A stretch of DNA of 42,947 nt from an uncultured Clostridia bacterium. GTDB taxonomy: Bacteria; Bacillota; Clostridia; UBA1381. The stretch's first letter is position 1; each line of letters starts with the position of its first letter. The position numbers and the translations under genes were made by a program. Where the stretch lies: positions 1 to 42,947 of the forward strand of contig CAKSJU010000004.1 of NCBI GenBank assembly GCA_934463455.1. The letters are read 5' to 3'. The notes beneath the pieces are model-generated. The model was not told the origin of the DNA, searched no databases, and saw nothing but the letters and a program-made list of their open reading frames with translations. Below are positions 9,944-18,467 of the stretch, piece by piece.

Positions 9944-10442
9944 AAAAGTAATTATAGCGATTGTGGTTTTTGTTGTGGCGGCTGCTGTAGCGGCTGTCGG
10001 GATACATAACGCAAAAAAGACAAATGAAGGAAATAAGCCGAAGGCAATCGAATCTTCTGTACAAGAAGAGAAAAAGACCGACGGTACACAAACAGAAAAC
10101 AAAGAAGATAGCACGGCAAACGAAAAAGAAACTCAAAAGGACGCTCAAAAATCGGAAGAGGAAACAAAAACTCCGGTATTTATGTATTTTGTATCGGAAA
10201 AAGACTCAGATTATGACGCTGCTTTAAAGGTTTTTGAGGAATTGAAAAAGGAATATTCGGGAAAAATTGAATTTGACCTTAAAAATGTAACAAAAGACCC
10301 GAAGCTTTTGGAAAACTTCAGCCTTGTAGACGGAAATACTCCGGCATTGATTATGGATGGCAAAGAGGGAATTGTCGGATTTGAGTTTAAAACAACCGAT
10401 AAAGAAGTTTTGAAAGCGGAAATCGAAAAAGCACTGAAATAA
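9933..10442 (+). CDS. Membrane-anchored thioredoxin-fold protein without CxxC
   Basis: Small protein (169 residues from the ATG at 9933; a GTG at 9930 is equally possible) with one N-terminal membrane helix (about residues 5-25, rich in V and A), a Lys/Glu/Thr/Gln-rich linker (about 26-70) and a compact C-terminal domain starting at TPVFMYFVSEKDSDYD. That domain has the beta-alpha-beta pattern of thioredoxins and a conserved-looking TPALIMDGKEGIVGF segment with the cis-proline position, but no Cys at all. It therefore probably lies outside the membrane as a binding or scaffold module and not as an oxidoreductase (inference). The start overlaps trmFO, and AAAGGAG inside trmFO is its ribosome site. 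Confidence 0.8.
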   Translation: MKDKKVIIAIVVFVVAAAVAAVGIHNAKKTNEGNKPKAIESSVQEEKKTDGTQTENKEDSTANEKETQKDAQKSEEETKTPVFMYFVSEKDSDYDAALKVFEELKKEYSGKIEFDLKNVTKDPKLLENFSLVDGNTPALIMDGKEGIVGFEFKTTDKEVLKAEIEKALK

Positions 10443-10463
10443 AAAATAGTAAGGATATCTGAA

Positions 10464-11882
10464 ATGGCAGAATATGTTGAAGAAAAAGAAATAGCACAGC
10501 AAAAAAAATATATTACTTATCTGAGAGAATATTCCGAAAATTTTCGGAATATCAACGGACGTTCGCCGCTTGCCAATACCGAGACATACGGCTGTCAGCA
10601 AAATGAGAATGATACCGAAAGAATAAGAGGTATATTAAAAGAAAGCGGATTTGAATTTTGTGCAAAAGCCGATAACGCTGATTTGGTTATTTATAATACC
10701 TGCGCCGTAAGAGAGAATGCCGAGCAGAAAGTTTTCGGCAGACTCGGAATTTTAAAGCATATAAAAGAAAGCCGTCCGGAGCTTATAATCGCTCTTTGCG
10801 GTTGCATGGTACAGCAGGAACACATGACTGAGAAGATAAAGAAAATTCACCCGCAGGTGGATTTGATTTTCGGAACTCATGCTCTTTATAAGCTGCCCGA
10901 GCTTTTGTATAATGTGATAAAAGAAAAAAAGAAGATTGTTTCTGTTGAAAATTCCGACGGACGTATCGCGGAAGATATTCCGATATTGAGAGACAGCGAT
11001 AACAAAGCCTGGGTTTCGGTAATGTACGGCTGCAATAATTTTTGCACATATTGCATTGTACCATATGTAAGGGGCAGAGAGCGGAGCAGAAAACCGGATG
11101 CTGTACTCTCGGAAATTAAAGACCTGGTAAAAAACGGCGTAACGGAAATTTGCCTTTTGGGGCAGAATGTTAACTCTTACGGTAAAGATTTGGAAGAGAA
11201 TGTTGATTTTTCCGACCTTTTACGCATGACTGCCGAAATTGACGGAGTTCAGAGAATAAGATTTATGACGTCTCACCCAAAGGATTTAAAAGATAAACTG
11301 ATAGATACCATTGCGGAGTGCGATAAGATTTGCAATCAATTGCATTTGCCTTTTCAGGCGGGCTCGGACAAGGTATTAAGAGATATGAACAGACGCTATA
11401 CAAAAGAGGAATATCTTGAAAAAATCCGAAGAGTAAAAGAAAAAATCCCGAATATTGCGCTTACAACAGATGTTATTGTGGGATTTCCTACCGAAACAAA
11501 CGAAGATTTTGAAGAAACTCTCGATGTTCTGAGAAAAGCGCGGTTTGACCAGATTTTTTCCTTTATATATTCAAAGCGGGAAGGAACTCCTGCCGCGAAA
11601 ATGGATTTTGTTTTGCCTCAGGAGCAAATTCATGAAAATTTTAATCGTTTGCTTGAAGTTCAAAACGAAATTTCAAAGCAGAAAAATGACGAATATGTGG
11701 GAAGAGTAGAAAAAGTATTGGCAGAAGGAGTGAGCAAAACTGATGAAAATATGCTTACCGGACGTACCGATACTTCAAAAATAGTTAATTTTAAGGGTGA
11801 CAAAACTCTTATCGGAAAGTACGTCAATGTACGCATAACCGGAGCTCATACGTGGAGCTTAAACGGCGAATTGGATGATTAA
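10464..11882 (+). CDS. miaB: tRNA-2-methylthio-N6-dimethylallyladenosine synthase MiaB
   Basis: Radical-SAM methylthiotransferase that adds ms2 to i6A37, acting after MiaA, which is encoded further along this cluster. The 472 residues have the N-terminal cluster domain (TYGCQQNENDTERI, NTCAVRENAEQK, CGCMVQQEH), the radical-SAM CxxxCxxC in YGCNNFCTYCIVPYVRG, and a C-terminal TRAM domain (about residues 405-468). The first 35 residues are an extension ahead of the core, as is usual in Firmicutes MiaB. It is followed by a YlbF-family gene and mutSL, the same order as ymcB-ymcA-mutS in Bacillus. Confidence 0.97.
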   Translation: MAEYVEEKEIAQQKKYITYLREYSENFRNINGRSPLANTETYGCQQNENDTERIRGILKESGFEFCAKADNADLVIYNTCAVRENAEQKVFGRLGILKHIKESRPELIIALCGCMVQQEHMTEKIKKIHPQVDLIFGTHALYKLPELLYNVIKEKKKIVSVENSDGRIAEDIPILRDSDNKAWVSVMYGCNNFCTYCIVPYVRGRERSRKPDAVLSEIKDLVKNGVTEICLLGQNVNSYGKDLEENVDFSDLLRMTAEIDGVQRIRFMTSHPKDLKDKLIDTIAECDKICNQLHLPFQAGSDKVLRDMNRRYTKEEYLEKIRRVKEKIPNIALTTDVIVGFPTETNEDFEETLDVLRKARFDQIFSFIYSKREGTPAAKMDFVLPQEQIHENFNRLLEVQNEISKQKNDEYVGRVEKVLAEGVSKTDENMLTGRTDTSKIVNFKGDKTLIGKYVNVRITGAHTWSLNGELDD

Positions 11883-11965
11883 ATTAAAAAAGTGTTTTAA
11901 TTGCGAATTTTGCAATTGATTATAAATATTTTTATGCTGTTTTAAACAGCGGAAGGAGAATAATA

Positions 11966-12346
11966 ATGACAATTACGGAACAAACACACGAACTCGGTAA
12001 GCTTATAAAGGAATCGGCTGAAATGGCTGCATATAAAGCTGCGGAAGAAAGACAGATGAATGATGAGGAAGCAAAGAAGCTTATGCAGGAATTTAATCTG
12101 AACAGAATGAACTTGGCGCGCGATATGCAAGAAGGCAAGGTAACTCAGGAAGAGGCTGTAAAAAAGAATAATGAAGCTTTTGAAGCAATGGTTGAAAGAT
12201 CAGAGGTTATAAAGGAATTTATAGAGGCTAAAAAGAATTTTGACGCCGTGATAAGTGAAATTAACGGAATACTTAATTATTATATAACGGGACAGGAGCC
12301 GGGCTGTACTCATGATTGCAGCTGCTGCAGCGGCGGATGCCACTGA
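11966..12346 (+). CDS. YlbF/YmcA (RicA/RicF-type) family regulator
   Basis: Helical protein of 126 residues similar to the Ric proteins, which in Bacillus form a complex binding Fe-S clusters and promote RNase Y mRNA processing. The main part (about residues 5-100) is charged helices with the AEERQMNDEEAKKLMQEFN pattern of the family. The tail GCTHDCSCCSGGCH holds five cysteines and two histidines in 14 residues, a likely metal or cluster site. Its place between miaB and mutS matches ymcA in Bacillus. A GGAAGGAG site precedes the ATG. The preceding gap has two small palindromes (AATTGC/GCAATT near 11900-11918 and GCTGTTT/AAACAGC near 11937-11951). Confidence 0.85.
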   Translation: MTITEQTHELGKLIKESAEMAAYKAAEERQMNDEEAKKLMQEFNLNRMNLARDMQEGKVTQEEAVKKNNEAFEAMVERSEVIKEFIEAKKNFDAVISEINGILNYYITGQEPGCTHDCSCCSGGCH

Positions 12347-12359
12347 TATTTTAAAATGT

Positions 12360-12395
12360 ATTGATAAGGACATATTAAAAACCGCTCTTATCAAT
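12360..12395 (+). repeat. 9-bp inverted repeat in gap before mutS
   Basis: ATTGATAAG (12360-12368) and CTTATCAAT (12387-12395) are perfect complements around an 18-base loop. No T-tract follows, so it is not an ordinary terminator. The rest of the 12396-12480 gap shows only short imperfect pairing (GAAAG near 12425 with CTTTC near 12468). It may be an RNA fold in the miaB-mutS transcript; function unknown. Confidence 0.45.
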
Positions 12396-12497
12396 TTGGT
12401 GTATTAACGAGTATTTTAACACGCGCGAAAGCGGAAATCTGCCTTTTTAAACAGAGGTCGGATTACTTTCTTTCGGCTGATGTATGAGGAGAAAAGC

Positions 12498-15074
12498 ATG
12501 GAAAAAGAAATTGATATGTCGAAATTATCTCCGATGATGGTGCGTTATTTCGAAACAAAAAAACAATATGAAGATTGTATTCTTTTTTATCGTCTGGGAG
12601 ATTTTTATGAAATGTTTTTTGACGATGCTCTGACCGCGTCACGTGAGCTTGAAATAACGCTTACAGGTAAACAGTGCGGGTTGGAGGAAAAGGCTCCGAT
12701 GTGCGGAGTACCGCATCACAGTGTTTCCTCATATGTTGCCAAATTGGTGGAAAAAGGCTACAAGGTCGCTATTTGCGAGCAGCTTGAAGACCCTAAGGCT
12801 GCAAAAGGATTGGTCGAAAGAGATGTAGTCAGAATTATCACGCCCGGTACGATTACCGAAGAAAATATTCTTGACGAAAAGAAGAATAATTATCTCGGAG
12901 TTATCTATAAAGGCAAAAAGACGGGAATTGCATTTTCGGATATATCAACGGGAGAGGTTTATACAACGGAGGTTACCGATACCGATGATGTCATGAGTGA
13001 GCTTGCCCGATACAATCCTACAGAAATTGTTATAAATAAATTGGCGGAAAAAGAATATAAACCGAAAATAAAGCTTAGATTTACTTCCGTTATAGATGAA
13101 ATGGAAGAAGATTATTTTGAAGATGAAACCAACAAAGTTATTTCGGAGCAGTTTAAAAATGCGCCTGCGCTTTCCGAATACTGCGAAAAAGCCGTATTGG
13201 GAATGGTAAGGTATTTAAGGGAAACCCAGAAAAGAAGTGTTGATTACATAGACAGTATAACGGTTTACAGAATTTCCGAATATGTCGAAATAGATCCGGC
13301 GACAAGACGTAACCTTGAAATAACCGAAACTATGCGTGACAAGGCAAAAAAAGGCTCTCTTCTCGGAGTTATAGACAAAACACAAACCTCTATGGGCGCA
13401 AGGCTTTTGAAGCAGTGGACGGAAAAACCGCTTATTAATCCGGTGGATATTAATAAACGTCTTTATGCAGTAAATGAACTTTTTTCCGATATTATGCTTC
13501 GCGGAGACTTAAGAGATGTACTTGCCGGAATATACGATATTGCAAGAATAACCAGCAGAGTGTCGCTCGGAAGTGCATCGGCAAGGGATTTGCTTTCGTT
13601 AAAAGCATCGCTTACCAAGCTTCCGGAGCTGAAATATCTTTTGTCAAAATCCAAATCAGATGTATTATCCGACCTTTTTTCAAAGCTGGATATTATGGAA
13701 GATATCAGAACATTGATTGACAATGCAATTTCGGATAATCAGGAAGAGTGCGTCATAAAAGGCGGGTACAGCCAAGAGCTTGATGAGCTTAAATATATTA
13801 AATCGAGCGGAGCGGAATGGATATTGGATGCAGAACAATCCGAAAGAGAACGAACGGGAATAAAAACGCTTCGTATACGATACAACAAGGTTTTCGGATA
13901 TTATATAGAAGTAAGCAATTCCTTTAAAAATTCCGTGCCGGAAAATTACATAAGAAAACAAACGCTGGTAAACGGTGAAAGATATATAACGCCCGAGCTT
14001 AAAGAAATGGAAAATAAAGTTTTGGGTGCCGCAAGTAAAATTGAAGTTTTGGAGACTCAGATTTTAAGTGCGGTCAGAGATACTATTTCGGGAGAAATTC
14101 CGAGACTTAAGGAAGTATGTCGCTGTGTTTCGGTTTGCGACGCGCTTTGTTCATTGGCGGAGGTCGCATATAAATACAATTATACAATGCCGGAAATTTC
14201 CGACAGCGGAGAAATAATAATAAAAGACGGCAGACATCCGGTTGTGGAAAGATTTTTAAAAAACACTATGTTTGTTCCGAATGATACGGCTCTTAATGAA
14301 AATGCGGACAGACTTATGATAATAACAGGTCCTAACATGGCGGGAAAGTCAACATATATGAGACAGGTTGCGGTTATTGTACTCATGGCACAAATGGGCA
14401 GCTTTGTTCCGGCAAGCTATGCAAAAATCACTCCGGTAGACAAAATATTTACCAGAGTCGGAGCTTCGGACGATATTGCCGCAGGTCAAAGTACATTTAT
14501 GCTTGAAATGGTTGAAGTGTCGGCAATAATTAAAAATGCAACAAAAAAATCGCTTGTTATCATGGACGAAATAGGCAGAGGAACAAGTACATATGACGGT
14601 TTGTCGATAGCCTGGTCTGTGGCGGAGCATATGTGCGACAAGAAAAAATGCGGAGCAAAAACGCTTTTTGCGACACATTATCACGAAATGACAGAACTTG
14701 AAGATAAGCTTGACGGCATAAAAAATTACAATATAGCGGTTAAAAAACGCGGTGATGATATTACTTTTTTAAGAAAAATAGTGCGCGGCGGAACAGATGA
14801 CAGCTACGGAATAGAAGTTGCGGCACTTGCCGGTGTTCCGAATGACGTTATTAAAAGAGCAAAAGAAATATTGAAAAAAATCGAGTCGGATGATTTTAAG
14901 AGCGAGCAGCCCAAAAAGCATGCCGAAGAAACAAACCAACTCGGTTTCGGAGAAAAAATTGCTTTTGATATTGCCGAAGACCTGAAAAATACAGACGTTA
15001 CTACTTTCACGCCGATAGAGGCAATGAATAAGCTTTACGAGCTTTCAAAAAAAGCAAGAGATATTATAGATTAA
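12498..15074 (+). CDS. mutS: DNA mismatch repair protein MutS
   Basis: Recognises mismatches and recruits MutL. The 858 residues show the mismatch-binding domain with the FYEMFF motif (in GDFYEMFFDDA, about residues 34-44), connector, lever and clamp domains, then the ATPase with Walker A GPNMAGKSTYMRQ, Walker B VIMDEIGRGTSTYDG and the ATHYHEMTEL motif. The C-terminus ends without a long extension. The ATG at 12498 is chosen over 12480 because GAGGAG lies 6 bases upstream and MEKEIDMSKLSPMM is the family-like beginning. mutL begins 22 bases after its stop. Confidence 0.98.
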   Translation: MEKEIDMSKLSPMMVRYFETKKQYEDCILFYRLGDFYEMFFDDALTASRELEITLTGKQCGLEEKAPMCGVPHHSVSSYVAKLVEKGYKVAICEQLEDPKAAKGLVERDVVRIITPGTITEENILDEKKNNYLGVIYKGKKTGIAFSDISTGEVYTTEVTDTDDVMSELARYNPTEIVINKLAEKEYKPKIKLRFTSVIDEMEEDYFEDETNKVISEQFKNAPALSEYCEKAVLGMVRYLRETQKRSVDYIDSITVYRISEYVEIDPATRRNLEITETMRDKAKKGSLLGVIDKTQTSMGARLLKQWTEKPLINPVDINKRLYAVNELFSDIMLRGDLRDVLAGIYDIARITSRVSLGSASARDLLSLKASLTKLPELKYLLSKSKSDVLSDLFSKLDIMEDIRTLIDNAISDNQEECVIKGGYSQELDELKYIKSSGAEWILDAEQSERERTGIKTLRIRYNKVFGYYIEVSNSFKNSVPENYIRKQTLVNGERYITPELKEMENKVLGAASKIEVLETQILSAVRDTISGEIPRLKEVCRCVSVCDALCSLAEVAYKYNYTMPEISDSGEIIIKDGRHPVVERFLKNTMFVPNDTALNENADRLMIITGPNMAGKSTYMRQVAVIVLMAQMGSFVPASYAKITPVDKIFTRVGASDDIAAGQSTFMLEMVEVSAIIKNATKKSLVIMDEIGRGTSTYDGLSIAWSVAEHMCDKKKCGAKTLFATHYHEMTELEDKLDGIKNYNIAVKKRGDDITFLRKIVRGGTDDSYGIEVAALAGVPNDVIKRAKEILKKIESDDFKSEQPKKHAEETNQLGFGEKIAFDIAEDLKNTDVTTFTPIEAMNKLYELSKKARDIID

Positions 15075-15096
15075 ACATAAAGAAGGTGTGGTGCGA

Positions 15097-17085
15097 ATGG
15101 GAATAATAAGAGAGCTTAATAATGATATAGCAAAAAAAATTGCAGCAACAGAGGTAATAGAAAGACCGTTTTCGGTTGTTAAGGAGCTTGTTGAAAATTC
15201 AATAGATGCGGGTGCGAGCATGATTACCGTTCGTATCGAACGCGGCGGGATAAGCAGAATACAAGTGACGGATAACGGCTGCGGAATGGCAAAAGAGGAT
15301 GCCGAAAAATGTTTTTTGCGTCATTATACAAGTAAAATTTATACCGAGGAAGATTTGCAGGAAATATATACAATGGGTTTCCGCGGGGAAGCTCTTTCGA
15401 GTATTGCGGCGGTTTCACAGGTGGATTTGTATACAAAAAGAGAACAGGATGAGGTAGGCGCTCATATAATATATGCCGACGGTGCTATGGCGGATTCTCG
15501 TGATGAGGGTATGCCTGACGGGACAACCTTTGCGGTATCGAATCTTTTTTACAATGTTCCCGCGAGAATGAAATTTTTAAAGCGCGACGCAACCGAAGCA
15601 TCATATATTACCGACTTGATGGCAAGATTTATTCTTTCGCATCCGGAAATATCTTTCAGATATATAAACAGCCGAAAAGAAATATATTTTTCGGCGGGAG
15701 ATAATAATCTTGTAAATGCGATTTACACCGTTTACGGAAAGGATTTTGCAAAAAGCGTTATACCCGTAGATTATGAAAAAGACGGAATAAAGGTCAGCGG
15801 CTTAATAGGAAAGAGCGATATTTCAAGAGCAAACAGAAATTATCAGAGCTTTTTTGTTAATAAAAGATATATAAAAAGCGCACTGATGTGCAAGGCTTTG
15901 GAAAATGCTTATAAAAACCAGATTATGGCGGGAAAACATCCTGCCGCGGTTTTAAATGTTGATATAAATGCTGCAATGACGGATGTTAATTCGCATCCGA
16001 CAAAGCAGGAAATAAAATTTATAAACGATTGTGAAAGCAGTGTATTCACAGCGGTGTTCCATGCAGTTGAAAATGCACTTTATTCGGATTATTCAATTCC
16101 GAAAATAGAAAGAGTAAAAGAAAATAAGCCGGCTGCATTTAAGGCGGATATTGTAAAAAGTGACGCTCAGTATGAACTCGAATGGAACAAACAAAAAGAC
16201 AGGTGGACGCCGGCAGATGAAGTTAAGCCGGAAGAAAAGCCGATTTTGCCGCCCGAGCCGAAAAAGGAAATTCCGGAAAGCTACGAAAAAGATGTTTCTC
16301 CGGAATACTTTCAAAAAAGAAAAAATCAAATTATGAAAGAAGCTGCGCTTGAGGATAAACTAAGAGCGGAATCTTTTTTGAAAGAAGATATGAAAATACC
16401 TCAGACGTATACAAGAAGCAGTACACCGTTTTTTGACGCTGTTTCGGCAAAAATTGCGCAAAAGACGGAAAAAGAATTGCTTAATGACGAAAAAGAGACC
16501 GTAGATGATATTAATTTTAAAGTTATAGGTCAAATTTTCTCGACATATGTTATAGTAGAAAAAGACGATGAAATGCTCTTGATAGACCAGCATGCGGCTC
16601 ATGAAAGGCTTAAATACGAAGAAATTAAAAAGGAGCTTGAACAAAAGAAGGTATCGGCTCAGGATTTGTTAATTCCGGTTTCGGTAAAGCTGGCTCCGAC
16701 AGAATATGAGGTGTTTTCGGAAAATAAAGAATTTTTGAACGAATTGGGTTTTGAAGCGGAGGATTTCGGAGAAAATACAATTGTTGTAAGAACAGCTCCG
16801 TCGTATGTGGAGTACGACGATATTGAACAGCTGCTGGTCGAATTGATTTCACAAATATCCGAAAATAAACAAAAACCGATGGCGCAAAAAACAGAATATG
16901 CGATATATACGATTGCCTGCAAGGCAGCTATAAAAGCGAATCATATTTTCGACCGAAAAGAGCTTGAAAATTTATGCGAGCGCGTGTTTGCTCTCGGCTC
17001 AATTAATACGTGTCCGCACGGCAGACCGATAACGGTATCGATGACAAAAAAAGAATTGGAAAAGGAATTTAAGCGAATTGTGTAG
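15097..17085 (+). CDS. mutL: DNA mismatch repair protein MutL with endonuclease motif
   Basis: GHKL ATPase that couples MutS to strand incision. The 662 residues have the N-terminal ATPase (ELVENSIDAGA, DNGCGMAKEDAEKCF, HYTSKI, GFRGEALSSIAAVSQV), a variable charged linker (about 340-470), and a C-terminal domain with DQHAAHERLKYEE, the latent endonuclease motif found in bacteria lacking MutH, plus CPHGRPI near the end. So strand nicking is probably done by MutL itself. The ATG at 15097 is preferred over GTG codons at 15088 and 15091 because AGAAGGTG is correctly spaced to it. Confidence 0.97.
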   Translation: MGIIRELNNDIAKKIAATEVIERPFSVVKELVENSIDAGASMITVRIERGGISRIQVTDNGCGMAKEDAEKCFLRHYTSKIYTEEDLQEIYTMGFRGEALSSIAAVSQVDLYTKREQDEVGAHIIYADGAMADSRDEGMPDGTTFAVSNLFYNVPARMKFLKRDATEASYITDLMARFILSHPEISFRYINSRKEIYFSAGDNNLVNAIYTVYGKDFAKSVIPVDYEKDGIKVSGLIGKSDISRANRNYQSFFVNKRYIKSALMCKALENAYKNQIMAGKHPAAVLNVDINAAMTDVNSHPTKQEIKFINDCESSVFTAVFHAVENALYSDYSIPKIERVKENKPAAFKADIVKSDAQYELEWNKQKDRWTPADEVKPEEKPILPPEPKKEIPESYEKDVSPEYFQKRKNQIMKEAALEDKLRAESFLKEDMKIPQTYTRSSTPFFDAVSAKIAQKTEKELLNDEKETVDDINFKVIGQIFSTYVIVEKDDEMLLIDQHAAHERLKYEEIKKELEQKKVSAQDLLIPVSVKLAPTEYEVFSENKEFLNELGFEAEDFGENTIVVRTAPSYVEYDDIEQLLVELISQISENKQKPMAQKTEYAIYTIACKAAIKANHIFDRKELENLCERVFALGSINTCPHGRPITVSMTKKELEKEFKRIV

Positions 17086-17093
17086 GTGATATA

Positions 17094-18044
17094 GTGAAAA
17101 TACCGATTTTGATTGTTGCGGGAGCAACTGCCTCCGGAAAAACATCGCTTTCCGTAGAACTTGCAAAAAAATACAGCGGAGAAATCGTAAATGCCGACAG
17201 TATGCAGATTTATAAGGAAATGAATATCGGAACCGCAAAGCCGAATGAAGAGGAAAAAGCGGGAATAAAGCATTATCTGATGGATTTTTTAGACCCTCAT
17301 GACAGCTACAGCGTTGCGGACTATGTGCAGGATGCGCATAAATGTATAGAAGAAATTGTCATTTCGGGAAAACTGCCGATAATAACCGGCGGTACAGGAC
17401 TTTATATAAACTCTCTTGCGGATGATGTAGATTTTTCCGAGAAGCCGAAAAGCGCAAAAATAAAAGAGGAATTGACTGAAATACACAAAATCCACGGAGC
17501 GGAATATATGCATGATATGCTGAAAAATATCGACCCGCAAAGTGCCGAAAAGATACCAAAGGAAAATGTCAGAAGAGTAATCAGGGCGATAGAATACTAT
17601 AGGGTAAACGGTATTACAATAAGTGAGCACAATCGCATGACAAAGCAAAAAGAGAGCCGATACATTCCGTTGATGCTTGCAATTTCATGGGACAGAGAAA
17701 TTTTGTATAACAGAATTGAAGAACGTGTTGACATAATGCTTAAAAACGGACTTTTGGAAGAGGTTGAAGCCCTTTACAAAAAAGGGTTTAATAAAAAAAT
17801 GCAATCGATGCAGGGAATAGGATATAAACAGCTTTTGGATTATTTCAGAGGTTTTTCGACTTTTGACGAAGCTGTCAGTATTATAAAAAGAGACTCAAGA
17901 AGATATGCAAAAAGACAGCTTACTTGGTTTAAAAGAGATAAAAGGATTAACTGGATTGACGCGAAATCCGATATTTTGAAAGAAGCGTGTGCATATACGG
18001 ATGAGTTTTTATCGGAAAATAAACAAATTTTAAGAAAAATATAG
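17094..18044 (+). CDS. miaA: tRNA dimethylallyltransferase MiaA
   Basis: Transfers dimethylallyl to A37 of tRNAs reading UNN codons, giving i6A, the substrate of MiaB in this cluster. The 316 residues begin with a P-loop GATASGKTSLSVELA, then NADSMQIYKEMNIGTAKP, the tRNA-binding DFLDPHDSYSVADYV, and GGTGLYINSL. The start is GTG at 17094, with AGGTGAT just before it, 8 bases after the mutL stop. A typical miaA position after mutL, where hfq often follows; hfq is absent here. Confidence 0.97.
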   Translation: MKIPILIVAGATASGKTSLSVELAKKYSGEIVNADSMQIYKEMNIGTAKPNEEEKAGIKHYLMDFLDPHDSYSVADYVQDAHKCIEEIVISGKLPIITGGTGLYINSLADDVDFSEKPKSAKIKEELTEIHKIHGAEYMHDMLKNIDPQSAEKIPKENVRRVIRAIEYYRVNGITISEHNRMTKQKESRYIPLMLAISWDREILYNRIEERVDIMLKNGLLEEVEALYKKGFNKKMQSMQGIGYKQLLDYFRGFSTFDEAVSIIKRDSRRYAKRQLTWFKRDKRINWIDAKSDILKEACAYTDEFLSENKQILRKI

Positions 18045-18114
18045 ACATTTTGATTAAAATATAGTAAAATATAGTTTAGATTTAAAAAAGCTTTAGGGCG
18101 GAAAGGCAAAAAAT

Positions 18115-18453
18115 ATGGAGAGAGTACAAAAGATTGCGCAGGCATTGTACGATAAAAAAGCAGAAAATATTGATATTTTGGATATAAGGGATTTAAGCCC
18201 GGTTGCGGATTATTTTATAATTTGCACATGTAATTCCACCACACAGGTAAAAGCATGTACCGATGAAGTGGAAGAGAAAATGGCGGAAGCAGGATTTTTA
18301 CCGTCGCATAAAGAGGGTTACCGCGGAGGCAGCTGGGTTTTAATCGATTACGGAGACATAGTCGTTCATGTCATGCACAGAGAAGCAAGGGATTTTTATG
18401 CGCTCGAAAAAATCTGGGATGACGCCGAGCGTGTTAAGATTGATTTAAAATAG
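18115..18453 (+). CDS. rsfS: Ribosomal silencing factor RsfS
   Basis: RsfS/Iojap protein of 112 residues that binds uL14 on the large subunit and blocks subunit joining when nutrients are limited. The signature ISDLSPVADYF-like segment appears as DIRDLSPVADYFIICTCNST (residues about 22-41), followed by GYRGGSWVLIDYGDIVVHVMH, which is characteristic. A GGGCGGAAAGG site lies before the ATG. nadD and yqeK, frequent neighbours, are missing; leuS follows 14 bases later and is probably co-transcribed. Confidence 0.95.
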   Translation: MERVQKIAQALYDKKAENIDILDIRDLSPVADYFIICTCNSTTQVKACTDEVEEKMAEAGFLPSHKEGYRGGSWVLIDYGDIVVHVMHREARDFYALEKIWDDAERVKIDLK

Positions 18454-18467
18454 AAAGGGACGTAAAA

